33,304 nucleotides of DNA from an uncultured Prevotellaceae bacterium (lineage in GTDB: Bacteria; Bacteroidota; Bacteroidia; Bacteroidales; Bacteroidaceae): assembly GCA_902775075.1 (NCBI GenBank), contig CACYKX010000014.1, positions 1 through 33,304 on the forward strand, written 5' to 3'. The notes under the pieces were generated by a model that did no database searches, was not told the origin of the DNA, and saw nothing but the letters and a program-made list of their open reading frames with translations. Positions 16,549 through 23,848 of this stretch are shown here, one piece after another. A program made the position numbers and the translations under genes. Each line of letters begins with the position of its first letter. Within the stretch, counting starts at the first letter, position 1.

Positions 16549-16619
16549 TGTCCCATGGTGTAATGGTAGCACTACAGTTTTTGGTTCTGTCAGTGGTGGT
16601 TCGAGTCCGCCTAGGACAA
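16549..16619 (+). tRNA. tRNA-Gln (anticodon TTG)
   Basis: A 71-base cloverleaf. The D arm has GGTAGCAC, the anticodon loop reads TTTTGGT with anticodon TTG at 16581-16583, the variable loop has 4 bases, and the T arm is GGTGG/CCGCC around TTCGAGT. The terminal pair is U1-A72, as in many Gln tRNAs. Two pairs are mismatched: C6-A67 in the acceptor stem and U31-U39 closing the anticodon loop. CCA is not encoded. Confidence 0.9.
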
Positions 16620-16623
16620 CAGA

Positions 16624-16660
16624 AATAGCCGGGTAGTTTTTACTACTTGGCTATTTTTGC
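16624..16660 (+). terminator. Intrinsic terminator after tRNA-Gln
   Basis: A 13-bp stem (16624-16636 with 16643-16655) contains two G-T wobbles and a six-base loop, and is followed by a run of T. It closes a minimal promoter-tRNA-terminator unit between tyrS and the HU gene. Confidence 0.8.
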
Positions 16661-16686
16661 ATTATATATATCTATATAAAACATAA

Positions 16687-16711
16687 AAGGATGACCCTTA
16701 TGGCCATCCTT
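16687..16711 (-). terminator. Terminator-like hairpin after the HU gene
   Basis: AAGGATGACC (16687-16696) pairs with GGCCATCCTT (16702-16711) over 10 positions with one A-C mismatch and a 5-base loop. On the minus strand, 25 bases after the HU stop, it is followed by TTATGTTTTA. It probably ends the HU transcript. Confidence 0.6.
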
Positions 16712-16735
16712 CTATATTGAAATAATTATTGACAA

Positions 16736-17011
16736 TTATTTATTTACTTCAGCATCGAGTTCAGCACCTGCCTTGAATTTAACAACCTTCTTTGCAGGGA
16801 TGTTGATCTTCTGCTTTGTAGCTGGGTTGATACCTGTACGTGCAGGACGCTCATTTATAGAGAAAGTACCAAAACCAATCAACTGTATCTTATCGCCTTT
16901 TACCAAAGCGTCCTTGAATGCGTCTAATGCTACTTCAACAGCTTTCTTTGCATCTACCTTTGCTAAGTCGGCATTTTTAGCTACCTTCTCGATTAATTCT
17001 GTCTTGTTCAT
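16736..17011 (-). CDS. hup: HU family DNA-binding protein
   Basis: A 91-residue nucleoid-associated protein that bends and compacts DNA as a dimer. It has the HU/IHF layout: the N-terminal helices MNKTELIEKVAKNADLAK and KKAVEVALDAFKDALVKG, then IQLIGFGTFSINERPARTG and the DNA-binding beta-arm INPATKQKINIPAKKVVKFKAG. The arm has the conserved Asn-Pro that intercalates into DNA. It is a single-gene unit with its own promoter (minus strand, -7 at 17071-17064) and a downstream hairpin. Bacteroidetes usually carry several HU-like genes, so which paralogue this is cannot be decided from the window. Confidence 0.94.
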   Translation of the reverse strand: MNKTELIEKVAKNADLAKVDAKKAVEVALDAFKDALVKGDKIQLIGFGTFSINERPARTGINPATKQKINIPAKKVVKFKAGAELDAEVNK

Positions 17012-17063
17012 AATTTTAAATTTAGAAATTAATAATTCGATAAAATTTTATGTTATTTGATGA

Positions 17064-17094
17064 CAAATATAGAAAACACTTTTGATAATTACAA
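17064..17094 (-). promoter_or_regulatory. Promoter of the HU gene
   Basis: On the minus strand, TTG (complement of 17092-17094) is followed after exactly 20 bases by TATATTTG (complement of 17064-17071). The predicted start is near 17057, about 45 bases before the HU ATG. The surroundings are strongly A/T-rich, as expected of a highly expressed gene. Confidence 0.8.
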
Positions 17095-17152
17095 CAAAAA
17101 AACAAGAAAAATACGGAAAATACAAAAAAAAAGTTGTTAACACCCCTATTTA

Positions 17153-17185
17153 TTGTGGTAATCAGAGGTTTTTTTAGTACTTTTG
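17153..17185 (+). promoter_or_regulatory. Probable promoter of the rhomboid gene
   Basis: TACTTTTG at 17178-17185 matches the -7 consensus and TTG lies at 17153-17155, a 22-base spacing. The box overlaps the far upstream in-frame TTG at 17183, which supports starting the rhomboid protein at 17228 instead. Confidence 0.6.
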
Positions 17186-17227
17186 CTGCTGTTATCGATA
17201 TTACTAGACACATTAATTCTACGCATT

Positions 17228-18124
17228 ATGTTGAAGTTGACGGTTATGACGAGAAATCTGCTGATAATTAATATTATCGCATTTCTTGCAATGGAAATAT
17301 TAAGAATGTTTTCTGGTCCAAGTGGTCTACCTTTGGACATAAACAACATATTGGGGCTTCATTTCTTTTTAGCGCCAGATTTCCACTATTATCAGTTGTT
17401 CACGTATATGTTTATGCATGCAAACATTACGCATATTGTGTTCAACATGTTTGCTTTGTGGATGTTCGGCTGTGTTATAGAACGAGTGTGGGGTGCTAAG
17501 AAATTCCTTTTTTATTACATTTGTTGTGGCGTTGGCGCAGGATTGTTCCAAGAACTTGCGCAGTATATGCAGTATATAACCTATATGCCTATAGATCCTA
17601 GTCTGATTAATCAATGGACTACAGTAGGAGCCTCAGGAGCTGTGTATGCTATACTTTTGGCCTTTGGAATGTTGTTTCCAAACGAACGAATGTTTATCAT
17701 TCCATTCCCATTTCCGATCAAGGCAAAATGGCTTGTGATGGGATATGTGGCGATAGAACTCTATCTTGCAATTACAACTACCGGTGATGGCGTGGCTCAT
17801 GTTGCCCATCTTGGTGGTATGGTTTTTGGCTTCATAATGATAAAATACTGGGGTAAAAGTCCACTGAATGGTTATCATAAGGAGCGGAAGAGCGACGAGA
17901 TACTGAATAAGATAAGGAGAATGTTTGACGAAGTTGAGCGGAAAAAGACGAATAGCCAGTCTAGTTCCTATTATCATGATAAGAGACAGACTGATAGAAA
18001 GCAGGCTGATAGGAGAAAAGCCAATCAAGACGAGATAGACAGAATACTTGATAAGATCAGAAAGAGCGGCTATGACGCTCTTACGTATGAAGAAAAGCAG
18101 AAACTTTTCGATCAGCATAAATAA
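17228..18124 (+). CDS. Rhomboid family intramembrane serine protease
   Basis: A 298-residue protein with about six membrane helices that cuts substrates inside the membrane using a Ser-His dyad. Catalytic Ser136 is in VGASGAVYA and catalytic His194 in HVAHLGGMVFGF. HANITHIVFNMFALWMFG near residues 64-80 is the family's conserved second-helix block. The C-terminal ~90 residues are soluble and highly charged, with DRKQADRRKANQDEIDRILD-type repeats of Asp/Arg/Lys, and end in GYDALTYEEKQKLF. This tail may recruit partners or substrates. The frame is open to 17183, but that lies in the promoter, so 17228 (MLKLTVMTRN) is preferred; 17246 is possible. The EEP gene starts 12 bases downstream. Confidence 0.9.
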   Translation: MLKLTVMTRNLLIINIIAFLAMEILRMFSGPSGLPLDINNILGLHFFLAPDFHYYQLFTYMFMHANITHIVFNMFALWMFGCVIERVWGAKKFLFYYICCGVGAGLFQELAQYMQYITYMPIDPSLINQWTTVGASGAVYAILLAFGMLFPNERMFIIPFPFPIKAKWLVMGYVAIELYLAITTTGDGVAHVAHLGGMVFGFIMIKYWGKSPLNGYHKERKSDEILNKIRRMFDEVERKKTNSQSSSYYHDKRQTDRKQADRRKANQDEIDRILDKIRKSGYDALTYEEKQKLFDQHK

Positions 18125-18136
18125 TTTTTCATTGTT

Positions 18137-19228
18137 ATGCTGAGAGATTTCAAAAAATATACGTTGCAAATACTGGCTGGGGCTAATATATCGTCTATTA
18201 TCCTCATGTTCTTGGTAGGGTACTCGGATTACCTTAATCCTACGGAATTCCCAATGCTCAGTAATGCGGGATTGGCATTTCCTGTCTTTCTGTTAATAAA
18301 CTTGGGATTCCTGATATTCTGGTTGCTTTTTAAGCCTCGTTACTCCTTGATCCCGTTTGTCGGTTTCATCATCTGTTATTGTCCTGTACGGAAATACATT
18401 CCCATTAATGTTTCGCATGATGTACCTCAGAGATCCCTCAAGGTGTTGTCCTATAACATCCTGTCATTTGGCGAATACGACCATTCAAAAGGCGCCGGAA
18501 TGGAGATTTTGAACTATCTATGTAAAGAACGAGCAGATATTGTATGTTTACAGGAATTCTCAACATCAATAGTCTCTCAAGATGATATCAATCAAAAACT
18601 TAATCCCATTTACCAATATAGCGATACCATGTCCGTAGGAGAAGGAGGAGAGGCTATAGCCATCTATTCCCGTTATCCTATCGTAGGCAAAGACAGAATC
18701 GAGTTCGAATCGAAAGGTAATTTGAGTGGAGCTTGGAAATTACTCGTAGGCAAGGACACCGTTGTTGTCGTAAACAATCATCTAGAGACAACAGGGTTGA
18801 CAAAAGAGCAACGTAAAGATTTCAAGAATCTGTTAAAGGGAAATCTACATAAGGATACTGCCGAAGAAACTTCAAAAATGCTAGTAAAGAAACTCGCAGA
18901 ATCCACTCAGAAGCGTGCACCGGAAGCAGATGCTGTAGCCGACTATATCGAACAACATCTGAGATATCCGATAATCGTATGCGGAGATTTCAATGACGGA
19001 CCTATCTCCTATGCCCACAGAGTAATCGCTAAGAAATTGAAAGATTGCTATATAGAGTCAGGAAATGGACTAGGAATAAGCTATCATCGCGGAGGCTTCT
19101 TCGTGAGGATAGACAATGTTATGTGCTCAGATGATTTTATCCCATATCGATGCGTTGTAGACTGTAAGATAAAAGCCTCTGATCACTATCCTATAATATG
19201 TTGGATAAAAAAGCAAGTAAAAGGATAA
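18137..19228 (+). CDS. Membrane-anchored endonuclease/exonuclease/phosphatase family protein
   Basis: A 363-residue protein. Three N-terminal membrane helices (about residues 10-28, 44-65 and 70-86) are followed by a complete EEP domain. The metal and catalytic motifs are LKVLSYNIL (Asn), DIVCLQEF (Glu), VVVNNHLET (His), IVCGDFND (Asp/Asn) and ASDHYPII (Asp-His). EEP enzymes cleave phosphodiester or phosphate-ester bonds in nucleic acids, sphingolipids or inositides. Membrane anchoring suggests an envelope substrate, but nothing in the sequence decides it. It follows the rhomboid gene by 12 bases, a pairing I recall in Bacteroidales, so they likely form one operon. secDF begins 106 bases later behind its own possible promoter. 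Confidence 0.85.
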   Translation: MLRDFKKYTLQILAGANISSIILMFLVGYSDYLNPTEFPMLSNAGLAFPVFLLINLGFLIFWLLFKPRYSLIPFVGFIICYCPVRKYIPINVSHDVPQRSLKVLSYNILSFGEYDHSKGAGMEILNYLCKERADIVCLQEFSTSIVSQDDINQKLNPIYQYSDTMSVGEGGEAIAIYSRYPIVGKDRIEFESKGNLSGAWKLLVGKDTVVVVNNHLETTGLTKEQRKDFKNLLKGNLHKDTAEETSKMLVKKLAESTQKRAPEADAVADYIEQHLRYPIIVCGDFNDGPISYAHRVIAKKLKDCYIESGNGLGISYHRGGFFVRIDNVMCSDDFIPYRCVVDCKIKASDHYPIICWIKKQVKG

Positions 19229-19268
19229 AATATGTGGCAATAAATTTTCATAAATGGTAGAAAATGTG

Positions 19269-19276
19269 TATTTTTG
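19269..19276 (+). promoter_or_regulatory. Probable -7 box of secDF
   Basis: TATTTTTG fits TAnnTTTG in the 106-base A/T-rich gap before secDF, with a predicted leader of about 50 bases. No TTG sits at the ideal 20-base spacing; the sequence there is TTTTCA. Confidence 0.5.
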
Positions 19277-19334
19277 CATGTCTATAATAGTGTAAACCAA
19301 GAAAATCAATAATTAAAAACATATCAAAATAAAA

Positions 19335-22300
19335 ATGCAAAACAAAGGATTAGTAATTTTTGTTGCCGTAGCGTTGACACTTGTCAGCGTCTTCTACCTA
19401 TCTTTTGCTGGAGCAACCAGTTATTACGATAGTCAGGCAGCCAAGATTAGCGACCCAGTGGCACAGCAGGATTATAAGGACTCTGTGAAATATTTGGGTG
19501 TCTATTCTTACAAGAAGTGCTTGGAAACCCAGATTGGTCTAGGTCTAGACTTGAAGGGCGGTATGAATGTTGTTCTTGAGATCTCAGTACCAGATGTTGT
19601 TGAGATGCTTGCTGACCACAAGACTGATATGGCTTTCGTAAAGTCAATGAAGGAAGCTCGTCAGGAAGAGGAGAAGAGTCAGAGTGATTTCATCTCATTG
19701 TTCATCAATGCATATCATAAGAATGCTCCTGGACACAAGTTGGCAGAAATCTTTGCTACCCAGCAGTTGCAAGGCAAGGTTTCTCCTCAGAGTTCTGATA
19801 GTGAAGTAGAGAAGGTACTTCGCGAGCAGGTTAGTGCAGCCATCGACAATTCATTCAATGTTGTTCGTACCCGTATCGACCAGTTCGGTGTCGTTCAGCC
19901 AAATATCCAGAAGCTAGAGGGACAGGAAGGCCGTATCATGGTAGAGATGCCTGGTATCAAAGAGCCAGAGCGTATGCGTAAGTTACTTCAGGGTTCTGCA
20001 AACTTGGAATTCTGGGAGACTTATAACAGCGACGAGATTGCTCCTTACCTTCAGCAACTTGATGCACGTATGGTAGCTGGTGCAGAAGCTGATACTACTA
20101 AAGCTGAAAAGGCAGAGAAGAAGGCTCCTTCTAAGTTCCAATTGAAGGGTGTAAATAAGAATGCTGTAGTTTCTGAGAACGCAGCCGAAAAGGCAGCCAT
20201 CAAGCAGCATCCACTCCTTGCTCGTCTTCAGCTCACAGGTCGTCAGAGCTTGAGCCTAGTAGGTTATGCAAGTGTTCGTGATACAGCAGCCATCAATAAG
20301 ATTATCTATTCTCAAGTTGCTAAACAAGTACTTCCTAATGACTTGAAGTTATTGTGGAGTGCAAAACCAGCTGATGGTATTCAGGCAAAGAATATCTTCG
20401 AACTTCATGCCTTGAAGGTTACAACACCTAATGGACGTGCTCCACTGGAGGGTGATGTTATCACTGATGCTAAGGATGAGTTCGACCAGATGGGTCGCCC
20501 AGTGGTTAGCATGAGCATGAATACAGAAGGTGCTCGCAAGTGGGCTCAGTTGACCAAGGCCAACATCGGTAAGGCCATTGCAATTGTTTTGGATGGTGTC
20601 GTATATTCTGCACCAAACGTAAATCAAGAGATTGATGGTGGTAATTCACAGATCAGTGGTAACTTCACCATTCAAGATACAAAAGATTTGGCTAACACTT
20701 TGAAGTCAGGTCGTATGCCAGCTCCTGCTCATATCGTACAGGAAGAAGTTGTAGGTCCTACCCTAGGTGCTCAATCTATCCAGCAGGGTCTTGTATCATT
20801 CGTTATTGCTTTCGTATTATTGATCTTATACATGGTATTGATGTATAATTTCGTTCCTGGTATGATAGCAAATCTTGCATTGATCGTCAATGTATTCTTT
20901 ACACTCGGTATATTAACCTCATTCCAGGCAGCTCTTACGATGAGTGGTATTGCCGGTATGGTGCTTACCTTGGGTACTGCGGTAGATGCCAACGTACTTA
21001 TCTATGAGCGTATCAAGGAGGAACTTCGTGCAGGTAAGGGAATGAAGCAGGCTGTAGCAGCAGGTTATAGCAATGCATTCTCTGCGATCTTCGACTCTAA
21101 CCTCACATCTCTTATCACTGGTGTAATCCTTTATGTATTCGGTACTGGTCCTATCCGTGGTTTTGCTACTACATGGATTATCGGTATTGTTATCTCATTC
21201 TTCACAGCAGTATTCTTGACACGTCTTGTTTATGAGTATCAGCTTAAGAATAATCGCTGGATGAATCTGAAGTTCTGGACAGGTTTCAGTAAGAACCTAA
21301 TGCAGGGAACCAACTTCAAGTTCATGAGTATGTACAAGAAGAGTTTCACTGCTTGGGGTGTTGCCATCGTAATCTGTATCATCAGTTTCGCAGTTCGTGG
21401 CTTGAGTCAGAGTATTGACTTTACAGGTGGTCGTAACTATGTTGTAACACTTGATAAACCAGTAGAAGTAGAGCAGGTACGTTCAGTATTGAATAATGCA
21501 TTTACCAATACCGTTGGTCCAAATGCAGGTAAGTTGGCAACAACTTCAGTGATTGCAATTGGTACAGATGGTAAGACTATCCGTATCTCTACCAACTATA
21601 ATATTGATACCAATAGTCCTACAGAGGATGATAAGGTAGAAACAAAACTCTATCAGGAACTTAAGAAGGCAGGTTTCATTAGCCAGTCTAGTGTTGAGGC
21701 CTTCAAGAACCCAGATATCCGTCAGGGTGGTAGTATCATCAGTAGTGCAAAGGTAGGTCCTTCTGTTGCTAAGGATATCACTTATGGAGCAATCGTTAGT
21801 GTAGCCCTTGCATTGGTATTTATTTTCCTCTATATCCTGCTCCGTTTCCGCAATATCGGTTTCTCAATCGGTTCTATTGTCGGCTTGGTTTTGGATACCA
21901 CTATCGTTATCGGTTTCTTCTCACTATGCTATGGTTGGATTGGTTTCTCTTTGGAGATTGACCAGACTTTCATCGGTGCTATCTTGACAGTAATCGGTTA
22001 TGATATCAACGACTCAGTGGTTGTGTTCGACCGTATCCGTGAGCATCTTCGTGAGCGTAAGGGACTTTTGGCAAAGACTGATATTCAGGCATTGTTCAAC
22101 AAGTCTATCAACGAAACTCTTGCACGTACCATTAATACATCAGTATCAACATTGATCGTGTTGGTATCAATCTTCGTGTTGGGTGGCGACAGTATCCGTA
22201 GCTTTGCATTCGCAATGATCATCGGTGTCGTAATTGGTACATTGTCTTCTATCTTCATCGCTTCTCCAATGGCATATATTGTTTTGGGTAAGAAGATTCG

Positions 22301-22343
22301 TGAGGAGGACAAGGCTAACGCAGAAGTTGCCGTAGCTGAATAA
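19335..22343 (+). CDS. secDF: Protein translocase fused subunits SecD-SecF
   Basis: A 1002-residue inner-membrane protein that uses the proton gradient to help pull secreted proteins out of SecYEG. The SecD half has one N-terminal helix (about 5-24), the periplasmic P1 domain opening with GLGLDLKGGMNVV (about 68-80), and five helices (about 490-640) including DANVLIYERIKEE. The SecF half begins near 665 with its own first helix and the SIDFTGGRNY signature, and ends with YDINDSVVVFDRIREHLRE (near residue 888) and further helices. A Lys/Ala-rich insertion in P1 (about 250-290) looks flexible. The fusion into one chain is normal in Bacteroidetes. Two perfect hairpins follow the stop, so it ends this transcription unit. 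Confidence 0.97.
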   Translation: MQNKGLVIFVAVALTLVSVFYLSFAGATSYYDSQAAKISDPVAQQDYKDSVKYLGVYSYKKCLETQIGLGLDLKGGMNVVLEISVPDVVEMLADHKTDMAFVKSMKEARQEEEKSQSDFISLFINAYHKNAPGHKLAEIFATQQLQGKVSPQSSDSEVEKVLREQVSAAIDNSFNVVRTRIDQFGVVQPNIQKLEGQEGRIMVEMPGIKEPERMRKLLQGSANLEFWETYNSDEIAPYLQQLDARMVAGAEADTTKAEKAEKKAPSKFQLKGVNKNAVVSENAAEKAAIKQHPLLARLQLTGRQSLSLVGYASVRDTAAINKIIYSQVAKQVLPNDLKLLWSAKPADGIQAKNIFELHALKVTTPNGRAPLEGDVITDAKDEFDQMGRPVVSMSMNTEGARKWAQLTKANIGKAIAIVLDGVVYSAPNVNQEIDGGNSQISGNFTIQDTKDLANTLKSGRMPAPAHIVQEEVVGPTLGAQSIQQGLVSFVIAFVLLILYMVLMYNFVPGMIANLALIVNVFFTLGILTSFQAALTMSGIAGMVLTLGTAVDANVLIYERIKEELRAGKGMKQAVAAGYSNAFSAIFDSNLTSLITGVILYVFGTGPIRGFATTWIIGIVISFFTAVFLTRLVYEYQLKNNRWMNLKFWTGFSKNLMQGTNFKFMSMYKKSFTAWGVAIVICIISFAVRGLSQSIDFTGGRNYVVTLDKPVEVEQVRSVLNNAFTNTVGPNAGKLATTSVIAIGTDGKTIRISTNYNIDTNSPTEDDKVETKLYQELKKAGFISQSSVEAFKNPDIRQGGSIISSAKVGPSVAKDITYGAIVSVALALVFIFLYILLRFRNIGFSIGSIVGLVLDTTIVIGFFSLCYGWIGFSLEIDQTFIGAILTVIGYDINDSVVVFDRIREHLRERKGLLAKTDIQALFNKSINETLARTINTSVSTLIVLVSIFVLGGDSIRSFAFAMIIGVVIGTLSSIFIASPMAYIVLGKKIREEDKANAEVAVAE

Positions 22344-22348
22344 TATAT

Positions 22349-22378
22349 AAATAGGTATCTCGGCTGAGATACCTATTT
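22349..22378. terminator. First perfect hairpin after secDF
   Basis: AAATAGGTATCTC and its exact complement form a 13-bp stem around a GGCT loop, starting 6 bases after the stop codon. The downstream sequence (ATAATAAG) is not a T run, so it may act as a 3'-end stabiliser in front of the second hairpin. Confidence 0.7.
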
Positions 22379-22380
22379 AT

Positions 22381-22424
22381 AATAAGCCCTATGATTCATT
22401 ATAAATCATAGGGCTTATTTTGTA
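22381..22424. terminator. Second perfect hairpin and terminator after secDF
   Basis: A 16-bp perfect stem (22381-22396 with 22404-22419) with a 7-base loop is followed by TTTTGT on the plus strand. On the minus strand it ends in a shorter T-rich stretch, so it may also stop read-through from the convergent ADP-ribosylglycohydrolase gene. Confidence 0.8.
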
Positions 22425-22503
22425 TTCATATCATCGGTATTGAATGATTCTTTTTATAATTTTTAAACTTTATCTCGTAATTGTTAAAAGGAAAAGTGCT
22501 CAT

Positions 22504-22529
22504 CTTTTTACTCCATCTAGAGTAAAAAG
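22504..22529. terminator. Perfect hairpin in convergent region
   Basis: CTTTTTACTC (22504-22513) and GAGTAAAAAG (22520-22529) form a 10-bp stem with a six-base loop. Being symmetrical and ending in T/A runs, it could act as a bidirectional terminator, mainly for the minus-strand ADP-ribosylglycohydrolase transcript. The GC content is low for a strong terminator. Confidence 0.4.
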
Positions 22530-22586
22530 AAAGTATTTAAGGGCTAAAAAAGAAGAAAAACATCCTTTTAGGAGTCGTCTTTTCGA

Positions 22587-22682
22587 ACGCAGTTAACTTC
22601 ATCACCTTACGCAGTTAACTTCGTAAACTGATGTGAATAGGTGCGTAGACCTATGCAGTTAACTGTGTAAGCCTTCGCACCC
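22587..22682. repeat. Three GCAGTTAACT repeats forming tandem dyads
   Basis: GCAGTTAACT occurs at 22589-22598, 22611-22620 and 22655-22664. The second sits in a near-palindrome with TTACG/CGTAA arms (22607-22626), extended by an imperfect outer repeat from 22598 to 22637. The third is the centre of an 18-base dyad (22653-22670, perfect if G-T pairs are allowed), enclosed by GGTGCG (22640-22645) and CGCACC (22677-22682). The spacing is irregular, so it is not a CRISPR array. It may be a REP-like interspersed element or a protein-binding cluster. Confidence 0.6.
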
Positions 22683-22874
22683 TATATATTTTGATGTAAA
22701 AATAGGATATGAAAAGTGTAATCGCTTGCTAATCAACGAGTTGTGACATTGCTCGTAATTTTTGTATTCCCAATCAACTAGTCTTTTATTCTGAATTCAC
22801 GAATTATAACCACCTTTTATCGATTGAAAATTAAACAATGAAAGATTTGTTAAACTTTCCTGAATTCATTGGCA

Positions 22875-23672
22875 CTATTTGTTGTCGGTAGAGAATTTCT
22901 CGTAGAACAAATCTATTACATTCAGCATTTCTTTAGGTAGATAACTAAAAGTTTCTTCTATCATCGTATCAGGAATCTCATAGAAAGCTTCAGCAATAGC
23001 ACCGGTGATATCAGCTTTTGTATCAGTATCTCCATCTGCCAAGACCGCTATTCGTATAGCGTCTTCAAAGTTCTGACTCTCTAAGAAGCATCTGATAGCC
23101 CATGGCACAGTTTCCTGACAGATACCATCGAAATGTCCTTCACTTCCTATTTTGTAGATATCCTTGAGAGGAGGTATCTCATAGCCGAAATTCTTCTTGA
23201 TAGCATGTTCTACTTCGTCCTTAGTGATTCTGCATGTTCTCAGCCAATAGATCAGGGTGGCCACACATTGTGCTCCCTTGATACCTTCCGGATGATTATG
23301 AGTGCATTCAGCACTTCGTTTAGCCTGCTGCAAAATATCGTTATAGTCGTTGAATAACCATCCTATAGCACTTACACGCATAGCACTTCCGTTCCCGAAG
23401 CTGTTGTAAGGCTGTGGGGTCTTCTCGTTTATCCAATCATTGAATCCAACGCCATATCCACCAATAGGATTAGGATATTTACGACACCAATTCAGTAGGG
23501 ACTCCTGATAAGGGATGTTCTTGAGAATAGCATCTGCAATAGCTATTGTGCAAATGGTATCATCAGTAAAACCACATTCAGCATCTTTTGTGAATAATTT
23601 AAAATCTTTCTGGGGTGGGGTTGAGAATTCAAACCTGGACCCTACGATATCTCCAATAATGGCTCCAAGCAT
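22875..23672 (-). CDS. ADP-ribosylglycohydrolase family protein
   Basis: A 265-residue protein of the DraG/ARH fold, which uses two magnesium ions to remove ADP-ribose from proteins or small molecules. The N-terminal LGAIIGDIVGSRFEF, metal motif FTDDTICTIA, central GNGSAMRVSAIGW and C-terminal DGDTDTKADITGAIAEAF are all family landmarks. The C-terminal motif reads ADGDTDT where GGDSDT is usual; the metal-binding aspartates are kept. The frame extends upstream to 23789, but that part is the tRNA-Arg gene, so the start is set at 23672, where MLGAIIGD begins. The ATG lies 34 bases after the tRNA end with no terminator, so the mRNA probably derives from the tRNA transcript. The target is unknown; no toxin or ADP-ribosyltransferase is adjacent. 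Confidence 0.88.
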   Translation of the reverse strand: MLGAIIGDIVGSRFEFSTPPQKDFKLFTKDAECGFTDDTICTIAIADAILKNIPYQESLLNWCRKYPNPIGGYGVGFNDWINEKTPQPYNSFGNGSAMRVSAIGWLFNDYNDILQQAKRSAECTHNHPEGIKGAQCVATLIYWLRTCRITKDEVEHAIKKNFGYEIPPLKDIYKIGSEGHFDGICQETVPWAIRCFLESQNFEDAIRIAVLADGDTDTKADITGAIAEAFYEIPDTMIEETFSYLPKEMLNVIDLFYEKFSTDNK

Positions 23673-23705
23673 AGTATTAATATAAAAAACGGTTAATAGA
23701 AAATG

Positions 23706-23777
23706 TACTCCGACCGGGAATCGAACCCGGATCAAAGGTTTAGGAAACCTACGTTCTATCCATTGAACTATCAGAGC
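23706..23777 (-). tRNA. tRNA-Arg (anticodon CCT)
   Basis: On the minus strand, a 72-base cloverleaf runs from GCTCTGA to the complement of 23706. The anticodon loop is TTCCTAA with anticodon CCT, and the T arm is CCGGG/CCCGG around TTCGATT. The acceptor stem contains G1-U72 and U5-G68 wobbles. CCA is not encoded. It reads AGG codons. A full promoter lies just upstream and a protein gene 34 bases downstream. Confidence 0.92.
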
Positions 23778-23786
23778 TTCTTGATG

Positions 23787-23818
23787 CAAAAGTAAGAAAT
23801 AAAACTGATGTATGCAAA
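23787..23818 (-). promoter_or_regulatory. Promoter of tRNA-Arg and ADP-ribosylglycohydrolase
   Basis: On the minus strand, TTTG (complement of 23815-23818) and TACTTTTG (complement of 23787-23794) are exactly 20 bases apart. Transcription should start near 23780, a few bases before the tRNA 5' end. Confidence 0.85.
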
Positions 23819-23848
23819 AAATAGATGGAATTTGTATAATATCTTTTG

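Larger units (their letters stand above)
22425..22874. other. Gene-free convergent intergenic region, about 450 bases
   Basis: It lies between the secDF terminators and the convergent ADP-ribosylglycohydrolase gene. No credible coding frame, tRNA or consensus promoter is visible. It holds a perfect 10-bp hairpin (22504-22529) and three GTTAAC-centred dyads (22587-22682). The rest (22683-22874) is A/T-rich with nothing I can identify; a short imperfect dyad near 22835-22856 is too weak to call. Confidence 0.6.

Noticed and set aside
17183..17227. Rhomboid start at an upstream TTG
   Set aside because: It overlaps a -7 promoter box, so the codon would not be in the transcript; 17228 or 17246 fit the family better.
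22587..22682. CRISPR array in the repeat cluster
   Set aside because: Only three copies of a 10-base core, irregular spacing, self-symmetrical units and no cas genes.
23673..23789. N-terminal extension of the ADP-ribosylglycohydrolase frame
   Set aside because: This stretch is the tRNA-Arg gene and its promoter edge; the conserved family start MLGAIIGD is at 23672.
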